Shown in pieces: positions 1 through 7,504 of a DNA stretch of 8,769 nt (position 1 is its first letter; the number at the start of each line of letters is the position of its first letter). Source of the stretch: an uncultured Prevotellaceae bacterium (GTDB lineage: Bacteria; Bacteroidota; Bacteroidia; Bacteroidales; Bacteroidaceae). Under the pieces are notes generated by a model that did no database searches, was not told the DNA's origin, and saw only the letters and a program-made list of their open reading frames with translations. The DNA lies in NCBI GenBank assembly GCA_947306605.1, contig CAMZHB010000051.1, positions 1-8,769 on the forward strand, in the 5' to 3' direction. Position numbers and translations under genes: made by a program.

Positions 1-5
1 CTTTT

Positions 6-26
6 ACGTTCCGAAATCTGAACTCT
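6..26. repeat. Single copy of 21-bp degenerate intergenic motif
   Basis: The segment ACGTTCCGAAATCTGAACTC plus a final T matches the unit at 7524-7544 at 14 of 21 positions. It shares the core TTCCGAAA with the unit at 7503-7523. The core is the same in both intergenic regions that bound the tamB-tamL pair, so this is probably a dispersed intergenic repeat family rather than chance similarity. With only a few degenerate copies in view this is a moderate claim. Confidence 0.4.
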
Positions 27-76
27 GCAAGAGGAGGAACGTCAAAAAACGAGCGTGTTTAGTTCGTAAGTAGAAT

Positions 77-94
77 ACTCGGAGAACGCCGAGT
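77..94 (+). terminator. Possible weak terminator hairpin of an upstream gene
   Basis: ACTCGG (77-82) pairs with CCGAGT (89-94) around a 6-base loop, and TT follows directly. The stem is only 6 bp and the T-run is short. It could terminate an upstream transcript or structure the 5' region. Function is not shown by the sequence. Confidence 0.25.
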
Positions 95-150
95 TTATCG
101 AGAAGACGTCATTTTTAATGGTACATTCTTAATTATTCATTTGAAAAGTG

Positions 151-158
151 TACCTTTG
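151..158 (+). promoter_or_regulatory. Bacteroidota -7 promoter box for tamB-tamL
   Basis: TACCTTTG fits the Bacteroidota primary-sigma -7 consensus TAnnTTTG exactly. A TTTG -33 box at the usual 19-21 bp spacing is not clear; the region near 127-131 is only T-rich. Transcription would begin near 165, giving a leader of roughly 16 bases before the ATG at 181. Its position argues against translation starting further upstream at the in-frame GTG (148). Confidence 0.55.
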
Positions 159-180
159 CATCTTGAATATCAGTTATCCC

Positions 181-897
181 ATGCGATTGAAGAAACTTCT
201 GAAGTGGGTCGGTATGGCTGTGGCTGCGCCCGTGGTGGCAGCGGCAATGGCTGTAGGGGCGTTGTATCTGCCTCCCGTTCAGGATTATGCGAAGGACAAA
301 CTGGCGGATTACCTGTCGGAAAAGACGGGGATGGACGTCTGCGTGGACCGTGTGCGTCTGAAGTTTCCTCTGGATTTGGAGGTGGACAACGTGTTGGCCA
401 CAGAGAAGGGCGACACCGTGTTGGCGGCCGAATCGATGCGGATGGGGGTGAAATTCTGGCCGTTGCTGAAGAAGAAAGTGGACCTTTCGGAGTTGAGTCT
501 CAAAAATGTGAAGATGGACACGAAGGACCATATCGCCGACACGCGTATCAAAGGACGGGTGGGGGAACTGAAGGTGGAAGACCCGACGGTGGCCGACCTG
601 AAGGATGAGGTGCTCGATGTGTCGCGCATCAAGTTGAAGGACAGTGACGTGCAGGTGCATCTGAGCGACACGGCGCAGGAAGACACGACGCAAAGTGACC
701 CGCTGAAATGGAAAATCAAGGTGAAGCAGGCTGACGTGGAAAACACGAAATTCTACATGCAGGCACCGGGCGACTCCATGCGCGTGGCCGCCGACTTGGG
801 GAAGGCCGAGGCGAAGGAAGGCGCCATCGCGGCGGCCAAGTACGCCCAGCAGCCGACTTGGGGAAGGCCGAGGCGAAGGAAGTGTACGTGGACATGA
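181..897 (+). CDS. tamB: TamB N-terminal fragment (membrane anchor and first periplasmic repeats)
   Basis: This frame encodes 238 residues. It starts with a basic N-terminus (MRLKKLLK), followed by one hydrophobic segment at about residues 9-30 that should act as an uncleaved signal anchor in the inner membrane. After it come beta-rich periplasmic sequences typical of AsmA/TamB-like proteins (YLSEKTGMDVCVDRVRLKFP, then 'L..V.......D...L...' repeats). I chose ATG 181 because it lies just after the -7 promoter box and directly precedes the basic/hydrophobic signature. The in-frame GTG at 148 would place the start upstream of the predicted transcript. The final residues, from about codon 214 on, are encoded by the inserted spacer and the second repeat copy read out of frame. 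They end in an arginine-rich tail (WGRPRRRKCTWT) unlike the rest. Family identity is firm because the following 4 kb continues it in another frame. Confidence 0.75.
   Translation: MRLKKLLKWVGMAVAAPVVAAAMAVGALYLPPVQDYAKDKLADYLSEKTGMDVCVDRVRLKFPLDLEVDNVLATEKGDTVLAAESMRMGVKFWPLLKKKVDLSELSLKNVKMDTKDHIADTRIKGRVGELKVEDPTVADLKDEVLDVSRIKLKDSDVQVHLSDTAQEDTTQSDPLKWKIKVKQADVENTKFYMQAPGDSMRVAADLGKAEAKEGAIAAAKYAQQPTWGRPRRRKCTWT
790..882 (+). repeat. 31-bp exact direct repeat with 31-bp spacer inside tamB
   Basis: Positions 790-820 and 852-882 are identical over 31 bases, from GCCGACTTGG to GGCGAAGGAAG. The flanking bases differ on both sides (C versus A before, G versus T after), so the match is exactly 31 bp. 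The intervening 821-851 is also 31 bp, making a 62-bp period. Because 62 is not a multiple of 3, the second copy is read in another frame, which disrupts tamB. Both copies encode ADLGKAEAKE in their native frames. The spacer read in the first frame gives AIAAAKYAQ and is not an obvious part of TamB. Confidence 0.9.
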
Positions 898-3800
898 AGA
901 AACCGGAATACCGCGTGAAGCAACTGGACGTGAAAGACAGTGCGGTGAAGTATGATCTGCCCCATGAGCCGCGAACCCGGGAAGGGCTCGACCCGAATCA
1001 CCTGGACGTGAGAAATCTGAACTTGACGGCCAAAGACTTGAGCTATTCCGACGGAAAACTCAAGATGAGGGATTCGAAACTGTCGTTGGAAGAGAAAAAT
1101 AGCGGATTGAAACTCGATAATATGGATGCTTCAGTGGCACTCGACGACGAGGGCGTGACTGTACCCTCAATGTCGCTGCACACACCGTCGTCCAATCTGG
1201 ATGTGAGCGTGAAAATGCCTTGGGATGCCCTGAAGAATGGTAAAACGGCCCAGATGGACGCCAAGATAAAGGGTTACATAGGGCGTGACGACGTGATGAA
1301 GTTTGCCGGCGAGTCGGCGAAGGACATTGCACCTTATTATCCCAATGAGCGCCTGAACGTGGACGGCCACGTGAGCGGCAACATGGACTATATGAACGTG
1401 CACCGCATGAAGGCTTCGTTGGGCAATTATGCCACGCTCGACGCCAGCGGTTATGTGGGTAATGTGACGGAACCTTCGCGGTACGGCAACCTGAAATATA
1501 ATCTGCGGACGGGTAACCTGAAACCCATTCTGAACAAGGCCCTGCCGGCCGATGTGCGCAAGACGGTGGATGTGCCGAACAACATGCTTATGGGAGGAAC
1601 CTTGGGCTTCCGTGGTAACAATTACAATACGAACAGCACGCTCCATGTGGGCAATGGCTCATTGGCCGTGAACGGCTCGATAAACACCGATACGGAAACC
1701 TACAAAGCCGACCTGAAAGCGCGGAATTTCCCTGTGAAATCGTTCCTGCCCGACCAGCCCATGTCGCCCCTGACGGCCATGGCTACGGTGGAGGGCAATG
1801 GTTTCGACTTTACGAACAAGAAGACACGCTTGAAAGCGCATGGAACCATCCAATCGTTGACTTATGACGGCATGCCGCTCAACAATGTGCGCTTCGACGC
1901 CCTCATGAAGGATGGCAAGGCCACGGCCCGCGTGCAGTCGGCCAATAAGATGCTCAACGGTGACCTCAACGTGACGGCAGACCTGATGAAAGACGGGCTG
2001 TGCACCTACATCAAGGGACGTGTGGACGATGTTGACCTGCATTACTTCTTGGAATCGGCCGACTCTATATACATGATGGGCGACGTGGACGTGGAGGTTT
2101 GTATTTCCGATGACGGCAAACGGATTGCTGCCCGCGGCGATTTGCAAAACATCAATCTGGTGTCGCCTACGATGGGCTATCCAGCCGACGACGTGTCGTT
2201 CAGCTTCAATACAACGCCTGACACCACTATGGCCCGCGTCAATTCGGGCGACTTGACGTTACGCTTGAACTCGGGCGAAGGTCTGGACAAGATTGCAGAC
2301 CTGTTTGGCAAATTGGTTGACCGTGCAATGGAACAAGTGAAAGCAGCCCATCTGGATCAGCAGGAACTCTCCACGCTGATGCCAAACATGAATCTGTTCA
2401 TCACTGCCGGTAAGAACAATCCCATAAGCAGTTTGTTGCACTTCGCAGGCTACGACATGGACAGTTTGTCGGTAGACATGAGCATGGTCAACGGACGCGG
2501 CTTACAGGGTGATGCCCGCCTATTGGCTTTCAACACGGGCTCATTGCTTTTAGACGAGACGAAACTTCACGTATTCCAAGATACGACGGGATTACGCCTG
2601 AAAGCACAGGTGGAAAATACCAGCCGCAAGAATCCTAACAAGTTTAAAGCCAACGTGGCCGGCCAAGTGCTGAGCAACGGCGTGTTGTTGGAAACACTCT
2701 TCAAGGATGAACATGGCGTGGAAGGCTTGGATGTAGGTGTGAAGGCGCTGATGGCTGAAAACGGCGATTTGACGTTCAGTCTTTTCCCGGAAACGTCGAC
2801 CATTGCCTACAGGAAATTTAAGGTAAATAAGAATAACTATTTCACGTTGGGCGGCGACAGGCATATCAGTGCTGATGTTGATTTGTTGGCCGACGACCGC
2901 ACAGGTCTGAAGATTACGACGCCTGAAGGCGATTCCACCCGCGATGTGACGGTCAGCTTGGCTCGTGTGAATCTGGGTGAACTGTCGTCAGTGCTGCCTT
3001 TCATGCCGAAACTGGACGGCCTGCTCGGCGGTGACGTTCACGTAAAATGGGACAATGACGTGATGTCTGCTGTGGCGGCGCTTGATATTGACGGATTCGG
3101 TTACGAAGGAATGCCGATGGGCAATCTGGGCGCTGAACTGGTCTATTTGCCAAAGAGTGATAGCGATCACTATCTGGCCGCAACAATCAATAATCACGAT
3201 GCCGAAGTGCTGAACCTTTTTGGTGACTATTTCAGCGATGGCGACGGCCGTGTGGAAGCTGAGGTTAATCTGCTGGACTTCCCCGCAGCTATGGTCAACG
3301 GTTTCCTTGCGGACGATGGTACGGTTGCTTTGGCCGGCAATCTGAATGGACAGATGAGTGTGAGCGGTCCCACTTCAAATATTGTCATCGACGGGCAGGT
3401 AATACCCGATTCTTTGCACATCCTGTCTCCTCTCTATGGTGTTGACTTGAGCGTGGAAGACAAACCGGTGGACATCGTGGGCAGCAAACTCCATATGGAA
3501 GGACACAACATGTATTCCAAGTCGTCAACCAATCCTCTGGTGGTTAGTGGAGACGTGGACTTCAGCAACCTTGACGCCATCAAACTTGACATGGCCTTTA
3601 AGGCGAAAAATTTTGAAGTGGTCAACTCGCCCCGTACTAAGGAAACCGTCTTGTTCGGCAAGGTTTATTCCGACATTGATGCTACGCTCAAAGGTACAGC
3701 GGACTTTATGATTCTTCGCGGCAATCTCAAAGTTTTGGGAAATACAAATATGACCTATGTTATGAAAGATTCGCCCTTAACTGTGGAAGACCGCCTGAGT

Positions 3801-4856
3801 GGCCTGGTGGAATTTGTCGATTTCAGCGATACGGCTACGGTGGCCACAACGGAATCGGCTCCTGCCAGCGGCATGTTTATGATGCTTAATGTGAACGTGA
3901 GCAATTCGGCCAAGATGCATTGCGAACTGAGCACCGACGGCAGCAGTTATTTCGATTGCATGGGTGGCGGCAATTTGGAGTTGAAGTATTTCCCCAATGG
4001 TGAGATAAACCTTGTGGGTCGTTTCACTCTGGGTGAAGGTGAAATGAAATATGCCTTGCCGTTTATTCCTCTTAAGACGTTTGTGCTCACCGAAGGCAGT
4101 TACATTTCGTTTAACGGTGACCCTTATAACCCCACTCTCCACATCACGGCGATGGAAACGACGCGTGCATCCGTCAACGACGGCGGAGGTTCCACACGTA
4201 TGGTAACCTTTAACGTGGGCGTGGCCATTTCACAGACCTTGAATGACATGGGGCTGGAGTTCCTTATCGATGCGCCGGAAGACATGAACGTGCAGAACGA
4301 ACTGGCCTCCATGTCGAAAGAAGAACGCAGCAAGTTAGCGCTCAGTATGTTGGCGACAGGCATGTACCTGACGTCGACCAACAAGTCGTCTTTCCAGGCC
4401 AACAATGCGCTCAATGCCTTCCTTCAGAGTGAAATCCAGAACATCGCCGGCTCCACGCTCAAAACCATTGACGTCACCGTGGGCGTGGAAGGCAGTACCT
4501 CTTCTACGGGTAATGCCCAGACCGACTATTCCTTCCAATTTGCCAAACGTCTGTGGAACGACCGTGTGACATTCAAAATAGGCGGAAAGGTGACGACCGG
4601 TTCCAACAATTCCGATGAGAACCAAAGCTTCATCGACAACGTTTCGTTTGAATACAGACTCGGCAAAACTGACACGCGAAACCTGCGCATCTTCTACGAC
4701 CACGACAATGTCGATCCGCTCGAAGGTGTTTATTCCACTGCCGGTGCCGGTTTGGTGCTCCGCAAGAAGACCGATTCGTTCGGTGACCTCTTCATCTTCC
4801 GCAAACGTAAAGACAAGGCGGCCACTGCCCCTGAAAGTGATAATTCCCGAAAATAA
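894..4856 (+). CDS. tamB: TamB central beta-helix and C-terminal DUF490/TamB domain fragment
   Basis: About 1320 residues from ATG 894; native-frame coding already begins in repeat copy 2 (852), and a TTG lies at 858. Most of the protein consists of alternating short beta strands typical of the long TamB groove, which is thought to carry phospholipids or guide outer-membrane proteins across the periplasm. The C-terminal part matches the TamB domain (DUF490). Landmarks are FTLGEGEMKY (about 4023-4052), the strand-rich MVTFNVGVAI region near 4200, MSKEERSKLALSML (4311-4352), and a closing FEYRLGKTDTRNLRIFYD (about 4646-4700). This domain is the part that contacts the outer-membrane partner in TamA-TamB systems. 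The fragment has no signal sequence of its own, so if made alone it should stay in the cytoplasm. ATG 894 overlaps the stop of the upstream frame as ATGA. tamL follows after 5 bases, consistent with one operon. Confidence 0.85.
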   Translation: MKKPEYRVKQLDVKDSAVKYDLPHEPRTREGLDPNHLDVRNLNLTAKDLSYSDGKLKMRDSKLSLEEKNSGLKLDNMDASVALDDEGVTVPSMSLHTPSSNLDVSVKMPWDALKNGKTAQMDAKIKGYIGRDDVMKFAGESAKDIAPYYPNERLNVDGHVSGNMDYMNVHRMKASLGNYATLDASGYVGNVTEPSRYGNLKYNLRTGNLKPILNKALPADVRKTVDVPNNMLMGGTLGFRGNNYNTNSTLHVGNGSLAVNGSINTDTETYKADLKARNFPVKSFLPDQPMSPLTAMATVEGNGFDFTNKKTRLKAHGTIQSLTYDGMPLNNVRFDALMKDGKATARVQSANKMLNGDLNVTADLMKDGLCTYIKGRVDDVDLHYFLESADSIYMMGDVDVEVCISDDGKRIAARGDLQNINLVSPTMGYPADDVSFSFNTTPDTTMARVNSGDLTLRLNSGEGLDKIADLFGKLVDRAMEQVKAAHLDQQELSTLMPNMNLFITAGKNNPISSLLHFAGYDMDSLSVDMSMVNGRGLQGDARLLAFNTGSLLLDETKLHVFQDTTGLRLKAQVENTSRKNPNKFKANVAGQVLSNGVLLETLFKDEHGVEGLDVGVKALMAENGDLTFSLFPETSTIAYRKFKVNKNNYFTLGGDRHISADVDLLADDRTGLKITTPEGDSTRDVTVSLARVNLGELSSVLPFMPKLDGLLGGDVHVKWDNDVMSAVAALDIDGFGYEGMPMGNLGAELVYLPKSDSDHYLAATINNHDAEVLNLFGDYFSDGDGRVEAEVNLLDFPAAMVNGFLADDGTVALAGNLNGQMSVSGPTSNIVIDGQVIPDSLHILSPLYGVDLSVEDKPVDIVGSKLHMEGHNMYSKSSTNPLVVSGDVDFSNLDAIKLDMAFKAKNFEVVNSPRTKETVLFGKVYSDIDATLKGTADFMILRGNLKVLGNTNMTYVMKDSPLTVEDRLSGLVEFVDFSDTATVATTESAPASGMFMMLNVNVSNSAKMHCELSTDGSSYFDCMGGGNLELKYFPNGEINLVGRFTLGEGEMKYALPFIPLKTFVLTEGSYISFNGDPYNPTLHITAMETTRASVNDGGGSTRMVTFNVGVAISQTLNDMGLEFLIDAPEDMNVQNELASMSKEERSKLALSMLATGMYLTSTNKSSFQANNALNAFLQSEIQNIAGSTLKTIDVTVGVEGSTSSTGNAQTDYSFQFAKRLWNDRVTFKIGGKVTTGSNNSDENQSFIDNVSFEYRLGKTDTRNLRIFYDHDNVDPLEGVYSTAGAGLVLRKKTDSFGDLFIFRKRKDKAATAPESDNSRK

Positions 4857-4861
4857 AACCA

Positions 4862-7372
4862 ATGAAACTGATCCGTCTGCTTCTTTTCTCCGTTCTAGTG
4901 CTGCCGTGGCTGGGCTCCTGTTCCGTCACGAGCAATTTGCCCGAGGGTGAAACACTCTATACGGGAGTGAATCGCATCGACTATTTGGAGGAAGGCGAGC
5001 AGCCCAAGCAGAGGAAGCAGAAGAAGCACCATCGTCACCACAAAGATTCCACCGGTGTTATCACGGCCATAGCCGATGCTGCCCAGCGTATCGATGCCGT
5101 GCTCAGTGGTGAGTCGGCGCCGCCTCCTAGAGATGCCGAACAGACGGACCAGACGAAACTGACAAAAGAAGAGCGTGCCGTAGCGCGTGCTGAGAAAGAA
5201 ACGGCAGAGAAGGAACTGGAAGCTGCCAAGCTCGAAGTCAATGCCGTGCTTGAGGCAGCCCCTAACAATGCCCTTTTTGGCAGTGCTTACTACCGTTTCC
5301 CCATTCCTCTGGGGCTCTGGGCCTACAACCGTTATGTTAATCGCGACACCAAGTCGGCCAAATGGATGTACAAGACTTTCGCTTCGGAGCCCGTGCTCAT
5401 CTCTACCGTCAATCCCGAGACCCGAGTCAAGATAGCTACCAACACGCTTCACAATTACGGCTACTTCCACGCCAAGGTAAAATCGGAGATAGAGCCGGCC
5501 CGTAATCCCCGTAAGGCCAAGATTAATTATTACGTCACCCCCGGCCGGGTGTTCCGTCTTGACTCCGTGGAATACCGCGGCTTCCCCACAATGCCCGACA
5601 GTTTGATTCCGCGTCCCTGGCGTACGCCTCTCCTCAAGAAAGACGACCCTTTCAGCGTGCTCAACCTGACAAACGAGCAGACCCGTCTGGAGAATATCTA
5701 CCGTAACGCCGGATTCTATTACTACAAGGCCAGTCTGGCCACTTACAAGGCCGACACCTTTGCTGTTCCCTACAAGGTTCAGCTACGCATAGAGCCCAAG
5801 ACCAACCTGCCCGGCTTCTTCTACAAGCGTTACTACATGGGCCGTACCTATATCAACGTGTTGCGTCATGCGGGCGACACCCTTACCAATTCCTTTACAC
5901 GCCGCTCGGTCACCATCAACCATTCCGGCCGTCGTCCGCCGCTCTATCCGATGGTCATGCTTCAGAATATCGCCCACCGCCCGGGCCGTCTCTACCGTCA
6001 GCGTGACGAAGAGCGCACTCAGGAGATGCTTTCGGGCTTGGGCATCTTCAATCAGGTCAACATCAGCTACGCCCGCCGAGACACCACCCAGACCTGCGAC
6101 ACCCTCGACCTGCTCGTCACGGCCGTGCTAGACAAACGCTACACTTTCGACTTCGAAACGAATGTCACCGAGAAGAACGGTGATCGCATCGGTCCGGGAC
6201 TCTCCATCGGTTTGCAGAAGAAGAATGCTTTCCGCGGGGCCGAGTTGCTTAATTTCAAACTCTTCGGCTCTTACGAGTGGCGCACAAACGGCGAGACCGT
6301 GAAGCGCGATGCCTTCTTCAATTCCTACGAAGTGGGCACGCAGTTGTCCCTCGACATCCCCCGCGTGGTCTTCCCGGGCATCAGCCGCCACCAGTTCCGT
6401 TTCCCCACCAGCACCAAGTTTGCCTTCAACGCCGACTGGCTCAACCGTTCGGGCTACTTCAACCTCTTCACCCTCGGACTCGATGCCACCTACTCGTGGC
6501 GCAAGACGCGCACCTCGCGCCATGAACTCACACCCTTCTCCCTGTCCTACGACAAGATGATAAACAGCACCCACGAGTTCGACTCCATCATGCAGGTCAA
6601 CCCCGCCCTCTACGCCAGTATGCGCGACCGCTTCGTACCTGCCATGCAATACACCTATACCTACACCTCCTCGCGCCGCCACCGCAACCCCCTCTGGTGG
6701 CAGCTCTCCGTCAAGGAGGCCGGTAACTTTACCTCAGCCATCTACGCCATGGCAGGCGAGAAGTTTAGCAAGCAAAACAAGGAATTGTTCAACAATCCCT
6801 TCGCACAATATCTGAAATTCACCACAGAGCTTCACAATGACTTTAAGTTGAGAGGGAATTATCACCTCGCCACGCGTCTCATGGGCGGCGTCGTGTGGAC
6901 CTACGGCAACTCACGCTTTGCCCCCTACAGCGACCAGTTCTACGTGGGCGGAGCCAACAGCATCCGTGCCTTCACCATCCGCACCGTCGGACCCGGGCGT
7001 TTCTACACCCCTCGTTCGCGCTACTCTTATATGGACCAAACAGGCGACATCAAACTCGAAGCCAACGTCGAGTTCCGTTTCCCCCTCTTCGGCAGTCTCG
7101 GTGGCGCCCTCTTCGTCGATGCCGGCAATGTGTGGCTCATGCATGAGGACGAGCACCGTCCCGGAGGCACCATCAATATCAAGGATTTTGCCAAGGACAT
7201 CGCCCTCGGCACCGGTATCGGCCTGCGCTACGACCTCGACTTCCTCATCCTCCGCTTCGACCTCGGCGTGGCCCTCCACGACCCTGCCGACAACGGACGA
7301 CGCGGCTACTACAACATAGGCAAGTTCAAGGACGGCCTCACCCTGCACTTCGCCATCGGCTACCCGTTCTAG
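4862..7372 (+). CDS. tamL: TamL: lipidated TamA/BamA-family outer-membrane protein
   Basis: 836 residues. The N-terminus is a lipoprotein signal with lipobox L17-G18-S19-C20, so the mature protein should be acylated at Cys20. A lipidated TamA homologue encoded beside tamB is the known Bacteroidota TamL arrangement. After SVTSNLPEGETLYTG, the first periplasmic POTRA-like domain is interrupted at about residues 44-115. The interruption is a Lys/His/Arg-rich stretch (KQRKQKKHHRHHKD) followed by a Glu/Ala/Lys-rich, probably helical segment. The domain resumes at about 122 and leads to the family-typical APNNALFGS and FPIPLGLWAYN. Further POTRA-like domains span about 180-425. The Omp85 beta-barrel runs from about 427 to the end. 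IRAF at 701-704 corresponds to the conserved VRGF-type motif, and the chain ends in IGYPF with a terminal aromatic residue, as expected of a barrel recognised by the BAM complex. The start is ATG 4862, 5 bases after the tamB stop, with an A-rich leader. It ends in tandem stops TAG TAA (7370-7375). BamA itself is less likely because of the lipobox and the tamB neighbour. Confidence 0.9.
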   Translation: MKLIRLLLFSVLVLPWLGSCSVTSNLPEGETLYTGVNRIDYLEEGEQPKQRKQKKHHRHHKDSTGVITAIADAAQRIDAVLSGESAPPPRDAEQTDQTKLTKEERAVARAEKETAEKELEAAKLEVNAVLEAAPNNALFGSAYYRFPIPLGLWAYNRYVNRDTKSAKWMYKTFASEPVLISTVNPETRVKIATNTLHNYGYFHAKVKSEIEPARNPRKAKINYYVTPGRVFRLDSVEYRGFPTMPDSLIPRPWRTPLLKKDDPFSVLNLTNEQTRLENIYRNAGFYYYKASLATYKADTFAVPYKVQLRIEPKTNLPGFFYKRYYMGRTYINVLRHAGDTLTNSFTRRSVTINHSGRRPPLYPMVMLQNIAHRPGRLYRQRDEERTQEMLSGLGIFNQVNISYARRDTTQTCDTLDLLVTAVLDKRYTFDFETNVTEKNGDRIGPGLSIGLQKKNAFRGAELLNFKLFGSYEWRTNGETVKRDAFFNSYEVGTQLSLDIPRVVFPGISRHQFRFPTSTKFAFNADWLNRSGYFNLFTLGLDATYSWRKTRTSRHELTPFSLSYDKMINSTHEFDSIMQVNPALYASMRDRFVPAMQYTYTYTSSRRHRNPLWWQLSVKEAGNFTSAIYAMAGEKFSKQNKELFNNPFAQYLKFTTELHNDFKLRGNYHLATRLMGGVVWTYGNSRFAPYSDQFYVGGANSIRAFTIRTVGPGRFYTPRSRYSYMDQTGDIKLEANVEFRFPLFGSLGGALFVDAGNVWLMHEDEHRPGGTINIKDFAKDIALGTGIGLRYDLDFLILRFDLGVALHDPADNGRRGYYNIGKFKDGLTLHFAIGYPF

Positions 7373-7418
7373 TAACGGAAAACACCTGTTCCTGTCAAGA
7401 TTTTTACCTCAAATCCGA

Positions 7419-7440
7419 GGGTTTCATAACCCGTTGATTT
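7419..7440 (+). terminator. Weak candidate terminator after tamL
   Basis: GGGTT (7419-7423) and AACCC (7428-7432) form a 5-bp stem with loop TCAT, followed by GTTGATTTTC. Placement 47 bases after the tamL stop suits termination of the tamB-tamL transcript. A second, mutually exclusive pairing exists: ACCCG (7429-7433) with CGGGT (7445-7449). The stem is short and the T-run is interrupted, so confidence is low. Confidence 0.35.
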
Positions 7441-7464
7441 TCACCGGGTGCCAAATATGGAAAA

Positions 7465-7504
7465 GCAGAAGCGGCGTTTCAAATTTTTGAGACGCCGCTT
7501 CTGC
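7465..7504. repeat. Long intergenic palindrome (18-bp stem, 4-base loop)
   Basis: Left arm 7465-7482 pairs with right arm 7487-7504 over 18 bp with a single G-U wobble (7478/7491). The loop is ATTT at 7483-7486. The GC-rich outer 13 bp (GCAGAAGCGGCGT) are perfect. There is no T-run after it on the + strand. On the - strand the exit sequence would be TTTTCC, so it could terminate antisense transcription or act as a transcript-stabilising or REP-like element. Its right arm overlaps the first of the 21-bp units. Confidence 0.75.

Larger units (their letters stand above)
1..150. other. Non-coding leader upstream of tamB
   Basis: I see no convincing gene here. The stretch contains an imperfect inverted repeat, ACGTTCC at 6-12 with GGAACGT at 36-42. 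Inside its left arm is a copy of a 21-bp motif that recurs at 7503-7544. A hairpin at 77-94 and an AT-rich approach to the tamB promoter box follow. Any upstream gene must end before the window starts. Confidence 0.6.
181..4856 (+). pseudogene. tamB: tamB locus, frame-disrupted by a 62-bp insertion
   Basis: The two frames at 181-897 and 894-4856 are the N- and C-terminal parts of one TamB-type protein. If the 62 bp between the start of repeat copy 1 (790) and the start of copy 2 (852) are removed, the frames join seamlessly: ...RVAADLGKAEAKE runs straight into VYVDMKKPEYRV.... The restored protein is about 1548 residues, which is in the normal range for Bacteroidota TamB. As given, the gene cannot make a full-length product without recoding. 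The cause may be a real mutation, strain heterogeneity or an assembly artefact; the sequence alone does not decide. Confidence 0.8.

Noticed and set aside
148..180. Upstream GTG start for tamB, adding 11 residues
   Set aside because: It lies upstream of or within the -7 promoter box at 151-158, and the added residues (VYLCILNISYP-like) precede the basic signal-anchor start at ATG 181.
790..882. CRISPR-like repeat-spacer-repeat with 31-bp repeat and 31-bp spacer
   Set aside because: Only two repeat copies exist, the repeat is TamB coding sequence (ADLGKAEAKE), it lacks a CRISPR-type palindrome, and no cas gene is in view.
820..897. Programmed -1 ribosomal frameshift joining the two tamB frames
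   Set aside because: A -1 shift would be needed, but no X XXY YYZ slippery heptamer occurs in the upstream frame between 820 and 897 and there is no homopolymer longer than four G. The duplicated repeat explains the break fully.
6128..6682. Long minus-strand frame opposite tamL, and similar ones opposite tamB
   Set aside because: These are shadows of the strongly coding + strand; their products have no recognisable domains and biased composition.
4862..7372. Assignment as BamA
   Set aside because: The lipobox at residues 17-20 and direct linkage to tamB fit TamL; BamA normally has a signal peptidase I type leader and five regular POTRA domains.
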